64,000 nt of DNA from Gemmatimonadota bacterium (GCA_022826005.1 JAJDVT010000084.1:25594-89593); one strand, 5' to 3'; positions 43,796-52,561 are shown, counted from the first letter of the stretch. The notes: generated by a model not told the origin, from the sequence alone. Program-made: numbers and translations.

Positions 43796-44581
43796 ATGAA
43801 CAGACTGACGAAACATCGACCTGGACTGAGCCTTCCGGTCGTTGCCGGGCTGGCGCTGCTTGTGACCGCAGGTGCGTCTCCCACCGCAGCCCAGCAGAGC
43901 GCGGACTTTCTCCTCGGCGCGCCCAAGGTGGCGCTCACGATCAAGGCGGGCTTCGCCCAGCCGCGAGCCGGGAGCGGCGGAGACACGGAGAGCCTGTGGG
44001 ACTTCACGCGGAAACAGTTGACGGTCGACACCCGGGACCTAGGCGGCACGACCATCGCGGGAGAACTCGCCATCCGGGCTGCCGAACGCCTGGACGTGAC
44101 CGTCTCGTTCGGATACACCCTCAGCGCGACCAGATCGGAGTTCCGCAACTGGGTGGATATGGACGACCTGCCGATCGAGCAGACCACCGAGTTTGTGACC
44201 TTTCCGCTGACCGTCGGGGTGAAGGCATACCTGCGGGACCGCGGGCGCTCGCTGGGGCGCTTCGCCTACATCCCGCGTACCTGGAACCCCTATGTCGGGG
44301 TGGCCGGCGGAGCCGTCTGGTATCGTTTCGAGCAGCACGGCGACTTCGTGGACTTCGAGACGCTGGACATCTTCGACGCCAGACTCCTTTCGACAGGGGC
44401 GGGCCCGACGGTACATTTCCTCGGGGGCGTGGACATGTCGATCAGCAATCATGTGGTGCTGACCGGCGAAGGGCGTTACGCTCTCGCCAGCGGGCGCATC
44501 AGCGGCAGGGACTTCGTAGGGTTCCCGAACCTCGACCTCGCGGGTTTCCAGGTCACGGTCGGGCTCTCGTTCAGGTACTAG
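43796..44581 (+). CDS. Outer-membrane beta-barrel protein
   Basis: A 261-residue exported protein with a signal peptide cut near PTAAQQ. The rest shows alternating hydrophobic/polar strands (VALTIKAGFA, LDVTVSFGYTL, WNPYVGVAGGAVWYRF, VVLTGEGRYAL) and ends in the aromatic FRY, typical of outer-membrane barrels assembled by BAM. No specific porin family is recognisable. The next gene starts 10 bp after its stop. Confidence 0.75.
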   Translation: MNRLTKHRPGLSLPVVAGLALLVTAGASPTAAQQSADFLLGAPKVALTIKAGFAQPRAGSGGDTESLWDFTRKQLTVDTRDLGGTTIAGELAIRAAERLDVTVSFGYTLSATRSEFRNWVDMDDLPIEQTTEFVTFPLTVGVKAYLRDRGRSLGRFAYIPRTWNPYVGVAGGAVWYRFEQHGDFVDFETLDIFDARLLSTGAGPTVHFLGGVDMSISNHVVLTGEGRYALASGRISGRDFVGFPNLDLAGFQVTVGLSFRY

Positions 44582-44591
44582 GAGGAAGGAA

Positions 44592-45794
44592 ATGAATATG
44601 GCCAAGAAGAAGTTGAGCATTGGCGTATTGGCCGGCCTCGGCGCGGCCCTCGCACTCGGCGGACTCCCGGACGGCGCGGACGGACAGGCCCCGAACACCC
44701 GCATGGGCTGGCAACCCCTCCTGGGATGCTGGCAGGCGGACGGTGCCGACGAGGCCCTGGGAATCCTCTGCTTCGCGGCGGTCGGCGACCAGGTCCAGAT
44801 GCTGACGATCTCGGACGGAATGATCACGCACCGCGAGCCCTTCCCGGCGGACGGTCGGACCCGTGAGATCGAGCAGGACGGCTGCGTCGGGACCGAATCG
44901 GCGCGCTTCTCGGACGATCAGCGCCGGATCTACACTGTTTCACAGGTCGCCTGCCAGGATCAGACACCCCGCAGAGGGACAGGGATCATCTTCATGCCGA
45001 GCGCCGGCGAGTGGGTGGACGTGCGTTCGTCGCAGGCCGAGGGTGAGGACGCCACCGTGTGGGTTCAGTGGTACGTACGCACCGACGAGGAACAGCTCAA
45101 CGAGCTCGGCATCCAGAGCGGCCGGGCCACGGGGCCGCTCGCGGTGAGGGGCGTTGCCTCGTTCACCATGGCGCCGATCACCATCGACGATGTGGTCGAC
45201 GCCTCGGAGAATGTGGACGACAAGGCCGTCGAGGCCTGGATCGCCGAAGTGGGCCAGCAGTTCGCGGGACTGGATGCGGAGGACCTCCTGACGCTCGATG
45301 GCGCCGGAGTGTCCGGAGACGTGATCGATGTCGTCGTCGCGGTTTCCTTCCCCGAGCGGTTCGCGGTCAGCGAAGAGGGCCCGGGCCCTGAAGCCGGGTA
45401 CATTGGCCTGCGCCCATTGTGGGCGGATCCGTACTACTACGGCTACAGCCGGTACGGGTACAGCCGCTATGGGTATGGCGGGTGGTTTTCCCCCTACGGC
45501 TGGAGCAACTACGGGGGATACTACTACCCCTATCGGACGGTGGTCGTGAACGTGGCTCCCGTGCCCAGGAACACCGGCGGGCGGGCCATCGCCGGGAGAG
45601 GGTACAGCCGGGGCTACACCGGACCGTCCAGTGTCGGTTCCAGCGGGAGAGGGTACGTCGGCCCGTCGAGCATCGGCTCTTCGTCGAGGGGTGGGGGTGG
45701 GAGCTCTTCGGTGGGCACGTCGTCGAGCGGCGGGAGCTCCCGGAGCAGCACCGGACGGACGGCGAAGCGGCGCGGCGGAAGCGGCAGCAATTGA
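44592..45794 (+). CDS. Secreted protein with Tyr/Gly- and Ser/Gly-rich C-terminus
   Basis: A 400-residue exported protein of unknown function. After a signal peptide (to about GADG) comes a globular part with several cysteines (GCWQAD, LCFAAV, DGCVG, VACQD) likely forming disulphides, then a low-complexity tail with PYYYGYSRYGYSRYGYGGW and a long Gly/Ser/Arg run ending GSGSN. A strong AGGAGG site precedes the ATG. It is in the same unit as the outer-membrane protein and the CcdA-like gene (33 bp downstream), suggesting a surface protein whose cysteines need that redox system; this link is inference. Confidence 0.7.
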   Translation: MNMAKKKLSIGVLAGLGAALALGGLPDGADGQAPNTRMGWQPLLGCWQADGADEALGILCFAAVGDQVQMLTISDGMITHREPFPADGRTREIEQDGCVGTESARFSDDQRRIYTVSQVACQDQTPRRGTGIIFMPSAGEWVDVRSSQAEGEDATVWVQWYVRTDEEQLNELGIQSGRATGPLAVRGVASFTMAPITIDDVVDASENVDDKAVEAWIAEVGQQFAGLDAEDLLTLDGAGVSGDVIDVVVAVSFPERFAVSEEGPGPEAGYIGLRPLWADPYYYGYSRYGYSRYGYGGWFSPYGWSNYGGYYYPYRTVVVNVAPVPRNTGGRAIAGRGYSRGYTGPSSVGSSGRGYVGPSSIGSSSRGGGGSSSVGTSSSGGSSRSSTGRTAKRRGGSGSN

Positions 45795-45827
45795 CCCGGG
45801 TCGCCCGGGACCGAATGCGGTGACGAA

Positions 45828-46556
45828 TTGATCGATCCGTACGTGCAGCTCGGCGATACGGGAGGACTCTCGGAAGCGCTGGCAGCGAACCCGCTGCTGG
45901 CGCTTGTCCTTTTGTTCGGGGGCGGCGTGGCGATCAGCCTGACGCCGTGCGTCTACCCGATGATCCCGATCACGGCTTCGGTGATCTCGGGGACGGCGCA
46001 GGAGGGCCAGTCCTGGCGGCGGACGCTGGGACTGACGATGACCTACGTCGTGGGGATGGCGATGCTGTACGCCTTCCTCGGGATGCTCGCCGGGCTTACC
46101 GGTACGCTCTTCGGAACGGTCAGCGCGAGTCCGTGGGCGCTGCTGGCGATCGGCAACCTGCTCCTGCTCTTCGCGCTGGCGATGTTCGACGTGATACCGG
46201 TGCGGGTGCCGCAGCGGCTCATTGCGTGGGCGGGGTCGCGGGGGGGCGGATCGTACGGGGCCGTCTTCCTGCTGGGCGCGACGTCGGGAATCGTGGCCGC
46301 GCCGTGCGGCGCCCCGGCGTTCGCGGCCGTGCTGGCCTGGGTGGCGGCCACCCGGGCGGGATTGATGGGATTCGTGTACCTTTTCGTGTTCTCCCTGGGG
46401 ATGACCGCGCTGCTCGTCGTGGTGGGACTCTTCTCGGGCTCGCTGTCGCGGCTGCCGAAGTCAGGCAAGTGGATGGTGACCGTGAAGCGGGTGGCCGCGG
46501 TGATCATGCTGGGGGTCGCGCAGTACTACTTTATTCAGGCGGGCTACAACCTGTGA
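45828..46556 (+). CDS. CcdA/DsbD-type thiol:disulphide transmembrane protein
   Basis: A 242-residue inner-membrane protein of the CcdA/DsbD transmembrane family, with about six hydrophobic segments. The two redox cysteines are in SLTPCVYPMIPI and SGIVAAPCGAPAFA, the family's TPC and APC motifs. It passes electrons from cytoplasmic thioredoxin to periplasmic acceptors. The TTG at 45828 was kept as start, but a GTG at 45843 is possible; neither has a good ribosome site. The TlpA-like gene follows 5 bp after the stop and is the probable electron acceptor. Confidence 0.85.
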   Translation: MIDPYVQLGDTGGLSEALAANPLLALVLLFGGGVAISLTPCVYPMIPITASVISGTAQEGQSWRRTLGLTMTYVVGMAMLYAFLGMLAGLTGTLFGTVSASPWALLAIGNLLLLFALAMFDVIPVRVPQRLIAWAGSRGGGSYGAVFLLGATSGIVAAPCGAPAFAAVLAWVAATRAGLMGFVYLFVFSLGMTALLVVVGLFSGSLSRLPKSGKWMVTVKRVAAVIMLGVAQYYFIQAGYNL

Positions 46557-46561
46557 GGTTC

Positions 46562-47116
46562 ATGGTGAAAGCATCACGCACGATATCGGTCGCTGCCTTT
46601 TGGGCCGTGTTCGCGCTGGCGGGGGCGCTGGCGGTACCCGGACGCGCGGTGGCTCAGGAGGGGGACACCCAGCTGGGACTGCCCCCCGGGACCACAGCGC
46701 CGGACGCGCAGGTGGAGGACCTCGAGGGGAACGAGGTGTCGCTGCTTGAGGTGCTGGGCGGCGGTCCCGCGCTGATCGAGTTCTGGGCGTCGTGGTGCGA
46801 GCAGTGCGAGTTGCTCCAACCCGAGATCGACGCCGTGCAGGAGCGCTTCGGGGCGAAGATCAGGGTAGTGGCGGTCGCGGTCGCCGTTTCACAGTCGGTG
46901 CGGCGCGTGCGGCGTCACGTCGACCGGCACGAGCCCGGGTACACCTTCGTGTATGATGCAAAAGGCGAGGCCGTGAGAGCCTACGAAGCCCTCACGACCT
47001 CGATCGTGGTGCTGGTGGACGGTGAGGGGCGCATCGTCTCCACCGGCGTGGGGCCGAAGCAGGGCCTGGTGGAAGCGGTGGAGGGGATGCTGGGAGGCGG
47101 CGCCTCGCCAGGCTGA
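46562..47116 (+). CDS. TlpA/ResA-like periplasmic thioredoxin
   Basis: A 184-residue exported thioredoxin-fold protein with signal peptide to about AVAQ and the active site WASWCEQCEL (CxxC). It probably receives electrons from the CcdA-like protein encoded just upstream and keeps exported cysteines reduced. A GAGG lies before the ATG at 46562. The gene converges with the selenoprotein-like peroxiredoxin, so electron flow to that enzyme is an attractive inference. Confidence 0.88.
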   Translation: MVKASRTISVAAFWAVFALAGALAVPGRAVAQEGDTQLGLPPGTTAPDAQVEDLEGNEVSLLEVLGGGPALIEFWASWCEQCELLQPEIDAVQERFGAKIRVVAVAVAVSQSVRRVRRHVDRHEPGYTFVYDAKGEAVRAYEALTTSIVVLVDGEGRIVSTGVGPKQGLVEAVEGMLGGGASPG

Positions 47117-47123
47117 GGGCCCT

Positions 47124-47150
47124 GGGCCGGTGTCCGTGACGGACCGGCCC
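47124..47150. terminator. Hairpin between convergent thioredoxin and peroxiredoxin genes
   Basis: GGGCCGGT and ACCGGCCC arms with an extended TCCGT/ACGGA stem and a 2-nt bulge, between the two stop codons. It probably ends transcription from both sides; there is no long T tract. Confidence 0.5.
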
Positions 47151-47168
47151 ACGCGCTGCCCGCCGCCC

Positions 47169-47747
47169 CTACCCCTCCTCCGGCTCCGGCGTCACCTCGT
47201 CGATGATGGCGCCCAACTCCTCGTATGCGGTCGGGTCCGTCTGCCTGAATTGAGGGATCACCCCGGCGACGCGGCCGTCCGGACCTACAACGATGACGGC
47301 GCGGCTTCCCACCATCCCGTTGTCCCGCATCGACCCGCCGAACGCCGCGAAGGTGTCGGCGTCGGTGCCGAACAGGTAGGGGAAGTCCTCGTCCTTCAGC
47401 CATGACGCGCCCTCTTCCGGCGAGTCGTTCGAGATCGCCATGAGCACGACGTTGCGGCCTTCGTTGAACAGCTCTGCGTACTGATCACGGTACGCTCTCA
47501 TTTGAACCGTTCAGCCACGCGTCCTGACTCTGAAGAAGAACGCCAGCACCACCGTCTCGCCGCGGTAGTCGCTCAGCCGGATCGGGTCCCGGAGGACGCC
47601 GTGCCGGGTCGCGCCGGTCAGCTCGAAGTCCGGGGCCATCGCCCCGACCTCGATGAGGCCGTCGCCGGGTTCCTGGGCCGCCGCGCCAGTCGGTGCGGCG
47701 AGCCCGAGTGTGGCGACCAGCGCCGCCGCCATCAGAAGTTTGCGCAT
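47169..47747 (-). CDS. Peroxiredoxin-like selenoprotein 2 (in-frame TGA at the peroxidatic cysteine)
   Basis: A 192-residue exported AhpC/TSA peroxiredoxin if the TGA at 47511-47513 is read through. Signal peptide to about GAAAQ. The core reads LAFFFRVRTRG, TGA, TVQMRAYRDQY; relatives have Cys here (G-C-T followed by Q and a YRD helix), so TGA would be Sec79. Past it the frame runs 113 codons with MAISNDSPEEGASWL, FPYLFGTDADTFAAFGG and GSRAVIVVGPDGRVAGV, all normal for the family. A 6-bp hairpin begins 15 nt after the TGA, as in the gene at 30630-31259. Nonsense mutation remains the alternative, but two independent cases at the catalytic position make it unlikely. Confidence 0.8.
47476..47495 (-). 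promoter_or_regulatory. Candidate bacterial SECIS hairpin (peroxiredoxin 2)
   Basis: In the mRNA, GCGUAC, 8-nt loop CGUGAUCA, GUACGC forms a perfect 6-bp stem beginning 15 nt after the UGA. The loop contains GUG, as does the loop of the candidate at 30966-30980. Confidence 0.6.
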
Positions 47748-47828
47748 TCGTCTGCTATCTCCGTTGTCCCCGGCCGGCGGTCCGGACGCCCCGTGCGTTC
47801 GGTGCCCGGCCGAAAAGATGTGCATGTG

Positions 47829-47834
47829 AGTATA
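47829..47834 (-). promoter_or_regulatory. Putative -10 element for peroxiredoxin 2
   Basis: TATACT on the minus strand, about 82 nt upstream of the ATG at 47747. It lies within a direct repeat ATGTGAGTA (plus strand, 47824-47832 and 47841-47849). Confidence 0.35.
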
Positions 47835-47856
47835 TGAAGTATGTGAGTAACGAAAC

Positions 47857-48765
47857 TCAGTTCCCGGCGCCGATCGCCGCCTGAATCGCCTCCACGGTGC
47901 GGTCCACGCGGAACTGCAGCAGCTTCCTGCCGATCTCGATGGTGGCTTCCCTGTCCTCGATGCTCACGCCGTTGATGGACGCCTTTCCGGCCGCCACCCG
48001 CTGCGCATGCCGCACCGACGCCGGGTCCTCGGTCATCATGATCGAGGTGATGACGAAATCGTCGTGAATGCCGTCGTTGGTCGGCTCGGTGATCCCGAGT
48101 TCGGTCTCCATGTACTCGAAGACCTCGCGGTAGCGGTAGAATTCCGGGACGAAGTGCGCCCGGGCGCTGCCGCGCCAGCGCTCGTTGAGCTCGGTGGCCA
48201 CGGCCGCCATCCCTCCCTGGTTGCCCCCGCTGTCCCCGATGAAGACGATGTCGGTGAAGCCGTGTGCGCGCAGGCTGCTGGCCACGTCGTCCAGGACGGC
48301 GCGGAAGGTCTCCTCGCGCAGGCTGATCGTGCCCGGGTAGCGCATGTGGCCCGACGGGTTATCGATGTTCCCCTCCGGGACCAGCTTGACGATGGGGGCG
48401 CAGAGCGCGTTGCCCAGCTTGCGCGCGATCCCCTCGCAGGCGCCCGCCAGCACGTAGTTGTGCTTGCCGGTGGCCAGGTAGGGGCCGTTCTGCTCGATCC
48501 CGCCCGTCGAGATGATCGCGGTGGTCTTACCGTCGCGAAGCGCGTCTCGCACCTCCATCCAGGTCAGCTCTTCGATCCAGACCGAGTTGAGAGCCTCGAT
48601 GGGCCGCTCGGCCTGCATGTCGGCCAGCAAGGCCTGCGCCTGCTGCACCGCCATCTGCGCGCGCCGCTCCGCGCTCATGCCGCGGCGGCCCTGCTGCGCC
48701 TGGCTCGCCATCGGCGCCGCGAGCGCCAGCACGGCTGCGATCAGAATGCATCTCCGGTATCTCAT
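47857..48765 (-). CDS. Exported creatininase-family amidohydrolase
   Basis: A 302-residue member of the creatininase (creatinine amidohydrolase) family, exported by a signal peptide cut near ASQAQ. The metal site motif is STGGIEQNGPYLATGKHNYVL near residue 90, with GDSGGNQGG and the Glu-rich C-terminal helix following the family layout. Creatininases cut cyclic amides and related substrates; exported members are less studied. It ends 109 bp upstream of the peroxiredoxin 2 start on the same strand. Confidence 0.88.
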   Translation of the reverse strand: MRYRRCILIAAVLALAAPMASQAQQGRRGMSAERRAQMAVQQAQALLADMQAERPIEALNSVWIEELTWMEVRDALRDGKTTAIISTGGIEQNGPYLATGKHNYVLAGACEGIARKLGNALCAPIVKLVPEGNIDNPSGHMRYPGTISLREETFRAVLDDVASSLRAHGFTDIVFIGDSGGNQGGMAAVATELNERWRGSARAHFVPEFYRYREVFEYMETELGITEPTNDGIHDDFVITSIMMTEDPASVRHAQRVAAGKASINGVSIEDREATIEIGRKLLQFRVDRTVEAIQAAIGAGN

Positions 48766-48972
48766 TTCGTCAGACCTCCGTCGTGGGGATTCCTCATCGT
48801 CGCGGGGTGGGTGGGGCGCCCGCGGCGTAGCAGGATCGGGTCAGCCGCCATTTGGGCGTTCCGAGCATCATTGTAGCGCCGGCGCTTCGGGAAGGCGACC
48901 TTTACCGCCCATGTCGCAGCCTCACTCACCTGATGTCGTGGACAGTCGAGAGCGAAATGAGCCCTAAGCGCC

Positions 48973-49250
48973 GTGGGCCCCCAATACTCGGACGATCTGC
49001 GTCTTGCCGGCTATCCCCCTCCCTATCCCGACGGCTGGTACCGGCTGCTCCAGTCGAAGTCGCTCAGGCGCGGGCAAGTTCGCTACCTCGAGTGTCTGGG
49101 CCGCGCCCTGGTAGTCTGGGGCAGCGAGGACGCGGACGATGTATTCGCGATGTCGGCGTTCTGCCCTACATCATCGAGCCTATTGAGAATGCGACCGACT
49201 CCGGGCACTTCGGACACATCCATAACCGACTGACGGTGCCCCCGATCTCC
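48973..49250 (+). pseudogene. Remnant of a Rieske [2Fe-2S] oxygenase
   Basis: One frame gives YPDGWYRLLQSKSLRRGQV, RYLECLGRALVVW and DVFAMSAFCP, the start of a Rieske domain up to the first Cys of CPHLG. At about 49166 the frame changes and a second segment reads YIIEPIENATDSGHFGHIH, the metal-binding helix region of KshA/DAF-36-like oxygenases. Everything between (the second Rieske Cys-His pair and about 80 or more residues) and everything after about 49250 is missing. The gene is dead. Confidence 0.7.
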
Positions 49251-49328
49251 GCGCGGTCGGAGTGGCCGCCAACTGATCGCATGCGGAGTCGCGAGGGGGA
49301 CTCATTCCACAGACTGAGAGGCCCGACC

Positions 49329-50294
49329 ATGAAAACTGCACCCGCTCGTGCCGCCCCGCTGGCGGCACTCCTCACCGCCCTCGCTTGCGCCGCCCCGGCA
49401 GACACCGACCCCGTCCGCACGGCAGATCCCTACGCCCGCGGCTACACCGACGACGACTTCCCGCGCATCCAGGAACTCGCGCCCGGGGTCTATTCCTACG
49501 AACAGCTGCGTTCCGCGGGCGAGGAGCGCTTCACCACGGTGAGCATGTTCGTCGTCACCGACGCCGGCGTTCTCGTCGCAGATGGCCAGGGCAGCCCGGA
49601 AGAGACCCGGCGCCTGATCGACACGATCGCCGAGATCACCGACCAGCCCATCACCCACATCGTGATCTGTTCCGACCACGGCGACCACACCGCCGGCAAC
49701 TCCGAGTTCCCCGCCGAGGCGCGCTTCTACGCGCATCCGACCTCCCAGGCCGTGCTTCAGGCCGCGGCCGACAACCCCATCCGCCCCGCCACCGCGCCCC
49801 CCGTCATCGTCCCCACGGAGCTTGTCGAGACCTCCGCAACGCTCCACCTCGGCGGCCGCGAGATTCGCATCCTCTTCCTGGGGCGCGCCCACACCGGCGG
49901 CGACCTGGTCGTCCACCTCGCCGAGGAGAAGATCCTCTTCATGAGCGAGGCGTACCTCAACCGCGTCTTCCCGGCGATGCGCTCCGCGTACCCGTCGGAG
50001 TGGGTCGCGATGATCGAGGCCGCGCAGGCGATGGACGTCGACACGTATGTGCCGGGGCATGGGTTCGTCGATTCGCCCGAGGTGCTGGCCGAGGAGCTGG
50101 AGGCGTACCGCCGCGCGATGGTGCAGGTAATCGAGGAGGCCACGCGGCTGCACGCGGCCGGGATTGCGCTGGAAGACGCGGTAGAGCAGGCCGAATTCGG
50201 CGAGCTGGAGACGTGGTCGCTGCGCTCCAGCCAGGGAGCGCGCGCGATCGGGCGTGTGTACATGGAGCTGAACGGGGAGTTGCCGCCGGGTTGA
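49329..50294 (+). CDS. MBL-fold metallo-hydrolase with altered first metal ligand
   Basis: A 321-residue exported metallo-hydrolase-fold protein (signal region AALLTALAC, possible lipobox). The usual HxHxDH reads S115-D-H117-G-D119-H120, so the first His is Ser. The other ligands are visible in LGRAHTGGDLVVH and PGHGFVDSP. It resembles SoxH-like or quinoprotein-associated MBL proteins; the PQQ dehydrogenase gene 163 bp downstream fits that setting. Loss of one zinc-1 ligand suggests a mono-metal site or changed chemistry. Confidence 0.85.
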   Translation: MKTAPARAAPLAALLTALACAAPADTDPVRTADPYARGYTDDDFPRIQELAPGVYSYEQLRSAGEERFTTVSMFVVTDAGVLVADGQGSPEETRRLIDTIAEITDQPITHIVICSDHGDHTAGNSEFPAEARFYAHPTSQAVLQAAADNPIRPATAPPVIVPTELVETSATLHLGGREIRILFLGRAHTGGDLVVHLAEEKILFMSEAYLNRVFPAMRSAYPSEWVAMIEAAQAMDVDTYVPGHGFVDSPEVLAEELEAYRRAMVQVIEEATRLHAAGIALEDAVEQAEFGELETWSLRSSQGARAIGRVYMELNGELPPG

Positions 50295-50457
50295 GCGGGA
50301 AGGACGGGTTGAGGGCTCGACCACCCTCGGTTGCGCGCTCGACCGCCTCAGTGGCGGGCGAAACCGCTACTGGCCCCACCGCCGCCGCCGGGGTATTCTG
50401 TCTCGGCGCACCTACGGGGCGCCGCCACATCAATCCACGACCCATCCGGAGTGAACA

Positions 50458-52473
50458 GTGAAACGGACGACAAACCTGGCGGCTGGCGTCGCTGCAACGA
50501 TCCCCACTGCCGCCCTGATCTGCGCGGCCGCTTGCTCCTCTCCGCCGCAGTCCGCGTCGCGGCTCACGACCCCCGCCCCGTCCGTCGCGGCGCGTCCCGC
50601 CCAGCCGGGCGAGTGGCGCTACTGGGGCGCAGACGCGGCCAGCAGCCGCTACTCCCCCCTCGACCAGATCGACGCGTCGAACTTCGAGCAGCTCGAGGTG
50701 GCGTGGATCTGGCGGGCCGACAACTACAACGGGCCGGCAACGGGAACAATGCTCCGGGCCACGCCCATCTACGTGGACGGCACGCTCTACTCCGTCGCCG
50801 GCAACCGCCGCACCGCCGTGGCCATCGACCCCGCCACCGGCGAGACCCTCTGGGCCTTCCGCGAACCTACCACCAAACGGTGGGAGGACTCGATGCGGAA
50901 GGATTACGGGAAGGGCGTCGCCTACGCCGAGGTGAACGGTCGTCCGATGATCTATCTGGTCACTCCGGCGTTCTTCCTGCACGCGCTCGATCCGCAGACC
51001 GGGCGGCCGATCACATCCTTCGGCGATGGCGGCACCGTCGACCTCCTCGGCGACCTCGGCCGCTGGGATCCCCACCCCATGGACGGCATTCCCTTCGAGG
51101 TCGGCTACATCACCAACTCGTCGCCGCCGATCGTGGTGAACGGCGTGGTCGTGGTCGGCAATTCCCACGAGCAGGGCTACTACCAGTACATGCAGGAGAA
51201 CGTACCCGGGAACATCCTCGCATACGACGCCGACACGGGCGAGCACCTCTGGACCTTCAACGTGATCCCGCAGGAGGGCGAATTCGGCAACGACACCTGG
51301 GAGAACGACGCCTGGAAGTGGACCGGCAACGTGTCGGCGTGGGCGCCGCTCTCGGCCGATCCCGAGTTGGGCCTCGTGTACGTGGTGACGGACCCCCCGC
51401 CAGTCGACTACTACGGCGGCTTCCATCCGGGAGACAACCTGTTCTCGACCAGCATCCTGGCCCTCGACGTGCAGACCGGCGAGCGCCGCTGGCACTTCCA
51501 GACCGTGCACCACGATGTCTGGAACTACGACAACCCCACCGCGCCCAACCTTGTCGACATCACCGTGGACGGGCGCGAGATCAAGGCGCTCGTGCAGACC
51601 ACCAAGCAGGGCTGGGCCTACGTCTTCGACCGCGAGACCGGCGAGCCCGTTTGGCCGATCGAGGAGCGGCCGGTACCTCAGTCCAACGTGCCCGGCGAGA
51701 AGCTGTCGCCCACTCAACCCTTCGTGACCCGCCCCGCTCCCTTCGAGATGCAGGGAATCACCGAGGACGACCTCATCGACTTCACCCCCGAACTCCGCGC
51801 CCAGGCGCTGGAGATCGTCGACGGATTCCGGCTGGGCCCGCTGTTCAACCCTCCGATGCTCGAAGACGACGACGGCGGCCCCTCGATCCACTGTCCGGGC
51901 GCCAACGGTGGCGCCAACATCCCCGGCGGGGCGGCCGTGGACCCCGAGACCGGCATCCTGTACGTCGCGTCAACGCGCGGCTGCAGCGCGCCGCGGCTCT
52001 TTCCGGGCGTCGAGCGCGATGAGAACTCCAACGTCGACTGGGTGACCCTCGGCCCCGGCGGCGCGCGCGGCCCGCGGGGCCTGCCGCTCGTCAAGCCTCC
52101 CTACGGCAGTATCACGGCGATCGATCTGAACACCGGCGACCACCTCTGGCAGATTCCCAACGGGGACACCCCGGACAGAATCAGGAACCATCCGTTGCTC
52201 GAAGGCGTCGATATCGGCAACACCGGCTCCCCCGCGCACGCCACCAAGCTGATCACGAAGACGCTCCTCATGTACGGCGAGGGGCGCGGCGCCGCGCCTG
52301 TTTTCCGCGCCGTCGACAAGATGACCGGGGAGGAGCTGGGCGCCATCGACCTCCCCGGCTCCACCATGACCGCGCCGATGACCTACATGCACGAAGGGCA
52401 GCAGTATCTGGCGATGGCCGTCCGCATGCCGGATGGCGGATATGCCCTCGTGGCGCTGCGGTTGCCGGAGTAG
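50458..52473 (+). CDS. PQQ-dependent dehydrogenase-like quinoprotein
   Basis: A 671-residue exported protein (signal/lipobox ALICAAAC). It has the PQQ eight-bladed propeller repeats: WRYWGADAASSRYSPLDQI, AIDPATGETLWAF, LDPQTGRPI, AYDADTGEHLWTF, FDRETGEPVWPI and the closing AIDLNTGDHLWQI. It would oxidise an alcohol or sugar in the periplasm with PQQ; HHDVWNYDNPTAPNLVDI is the typical active-site blade. No cytochrome c domain is fused, so electrons must leave via another carrier. The GTG start at 50458 has GGAG just upstream. Confidence 0.9.
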   Translation: MKRTTNLAAGVAATIPTAALICAAACSSPPQSASRLTTPAPSVAARPAQPGEWRYWGADAASSRYSPLDQIDASNFEQLEVAWIWRADNYNGPATGTMLRATPIYVDGTLYSVAGNRRTAVAIDPATGETLWAFREPTTKRWEDSMRKDYGKGVAYAEVNGRPMIYLVTPAFFLHALDPQTGRPITSFGDGGTVDLLGDLGRWDPHPMDGIPFEVGYITNSSPPIVVNGVVVVGNSHEQGYYQYMQENVPGNILAYDADTGEHLWTFNVIPQEGEFGNDTWENDAWKWTGNVSAWAPLSADPELGLVYVVTDPPPVDYYGGFHPGDNLFSTSILALDVQTGERRWHFQTVHHDVWNYDNPTAPNLVDITVDGREIKALVQTTKQGWAYVFDRETGEPVWPIEERPVPQSNVPGEKLSPTQPFVTRPAPFEMQGITEDDLIDFTPELRAQALEIVDGFRLGPLFNPPMLEDDDGGPSIHCPGANGGANIPGGAAVDPETGILYVASTRGCSAPRLFPGVERDENSNVDWVTLGPGGARGPRGLPLVKPPYGSITAIDLNTGDHLWQIPNGDTPDRIRNHPLLEGVDIGNTGSPAHATKLITKTLLMYGEGRGAAPVFRAVDKMTGEELGAIDLPGSTMTAPMTYMHEGQQYLAMAVRMPDGGYALVALRLPE

Positions 52474-52517
52474 GGGGCAGGGGCAGGCGGGTTGCGCCGA
52501 CAAGAAATGGAAAGCAA

Positions 52518-52536
52518 ACATTACATTCCGTAATGT
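52518..52536. promoter_or_regulatory. Inverted-repeat operator ACATTAC-N5-GTAATGT (site 2)
   Basis: ACATTACATTCCGTAATGT, with arms that extend to AGCAAACATTAC on the left and GTAATGTTTTGCT on the right apart from one extra base. It lies 26 nt before the start of the propeller gene at 52562 and shares its arms with site 1 at 30606-30624. Confidence 0.65.
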
Positions 52537-52561
52537 TTTGCTTATGACCGAGGACAGGACG

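Noticed and set aside
47169..47501. Treating the downstream half of peroxiredoxin 2 as a separate gene starting at ATG 47501
   Set aside because: It starts inside the catalytic helix just after the peroxidatic residue and is in frame with the signal-peptide half across the TGA.
48852..49328. Extension of the metallo-hydrolase upstream to 48852 in the same open frame
   Set aside because: The extra residues are partly a Rieske relic and partly nonsense, and the ATG at 49329 begins a normal signal peptide.
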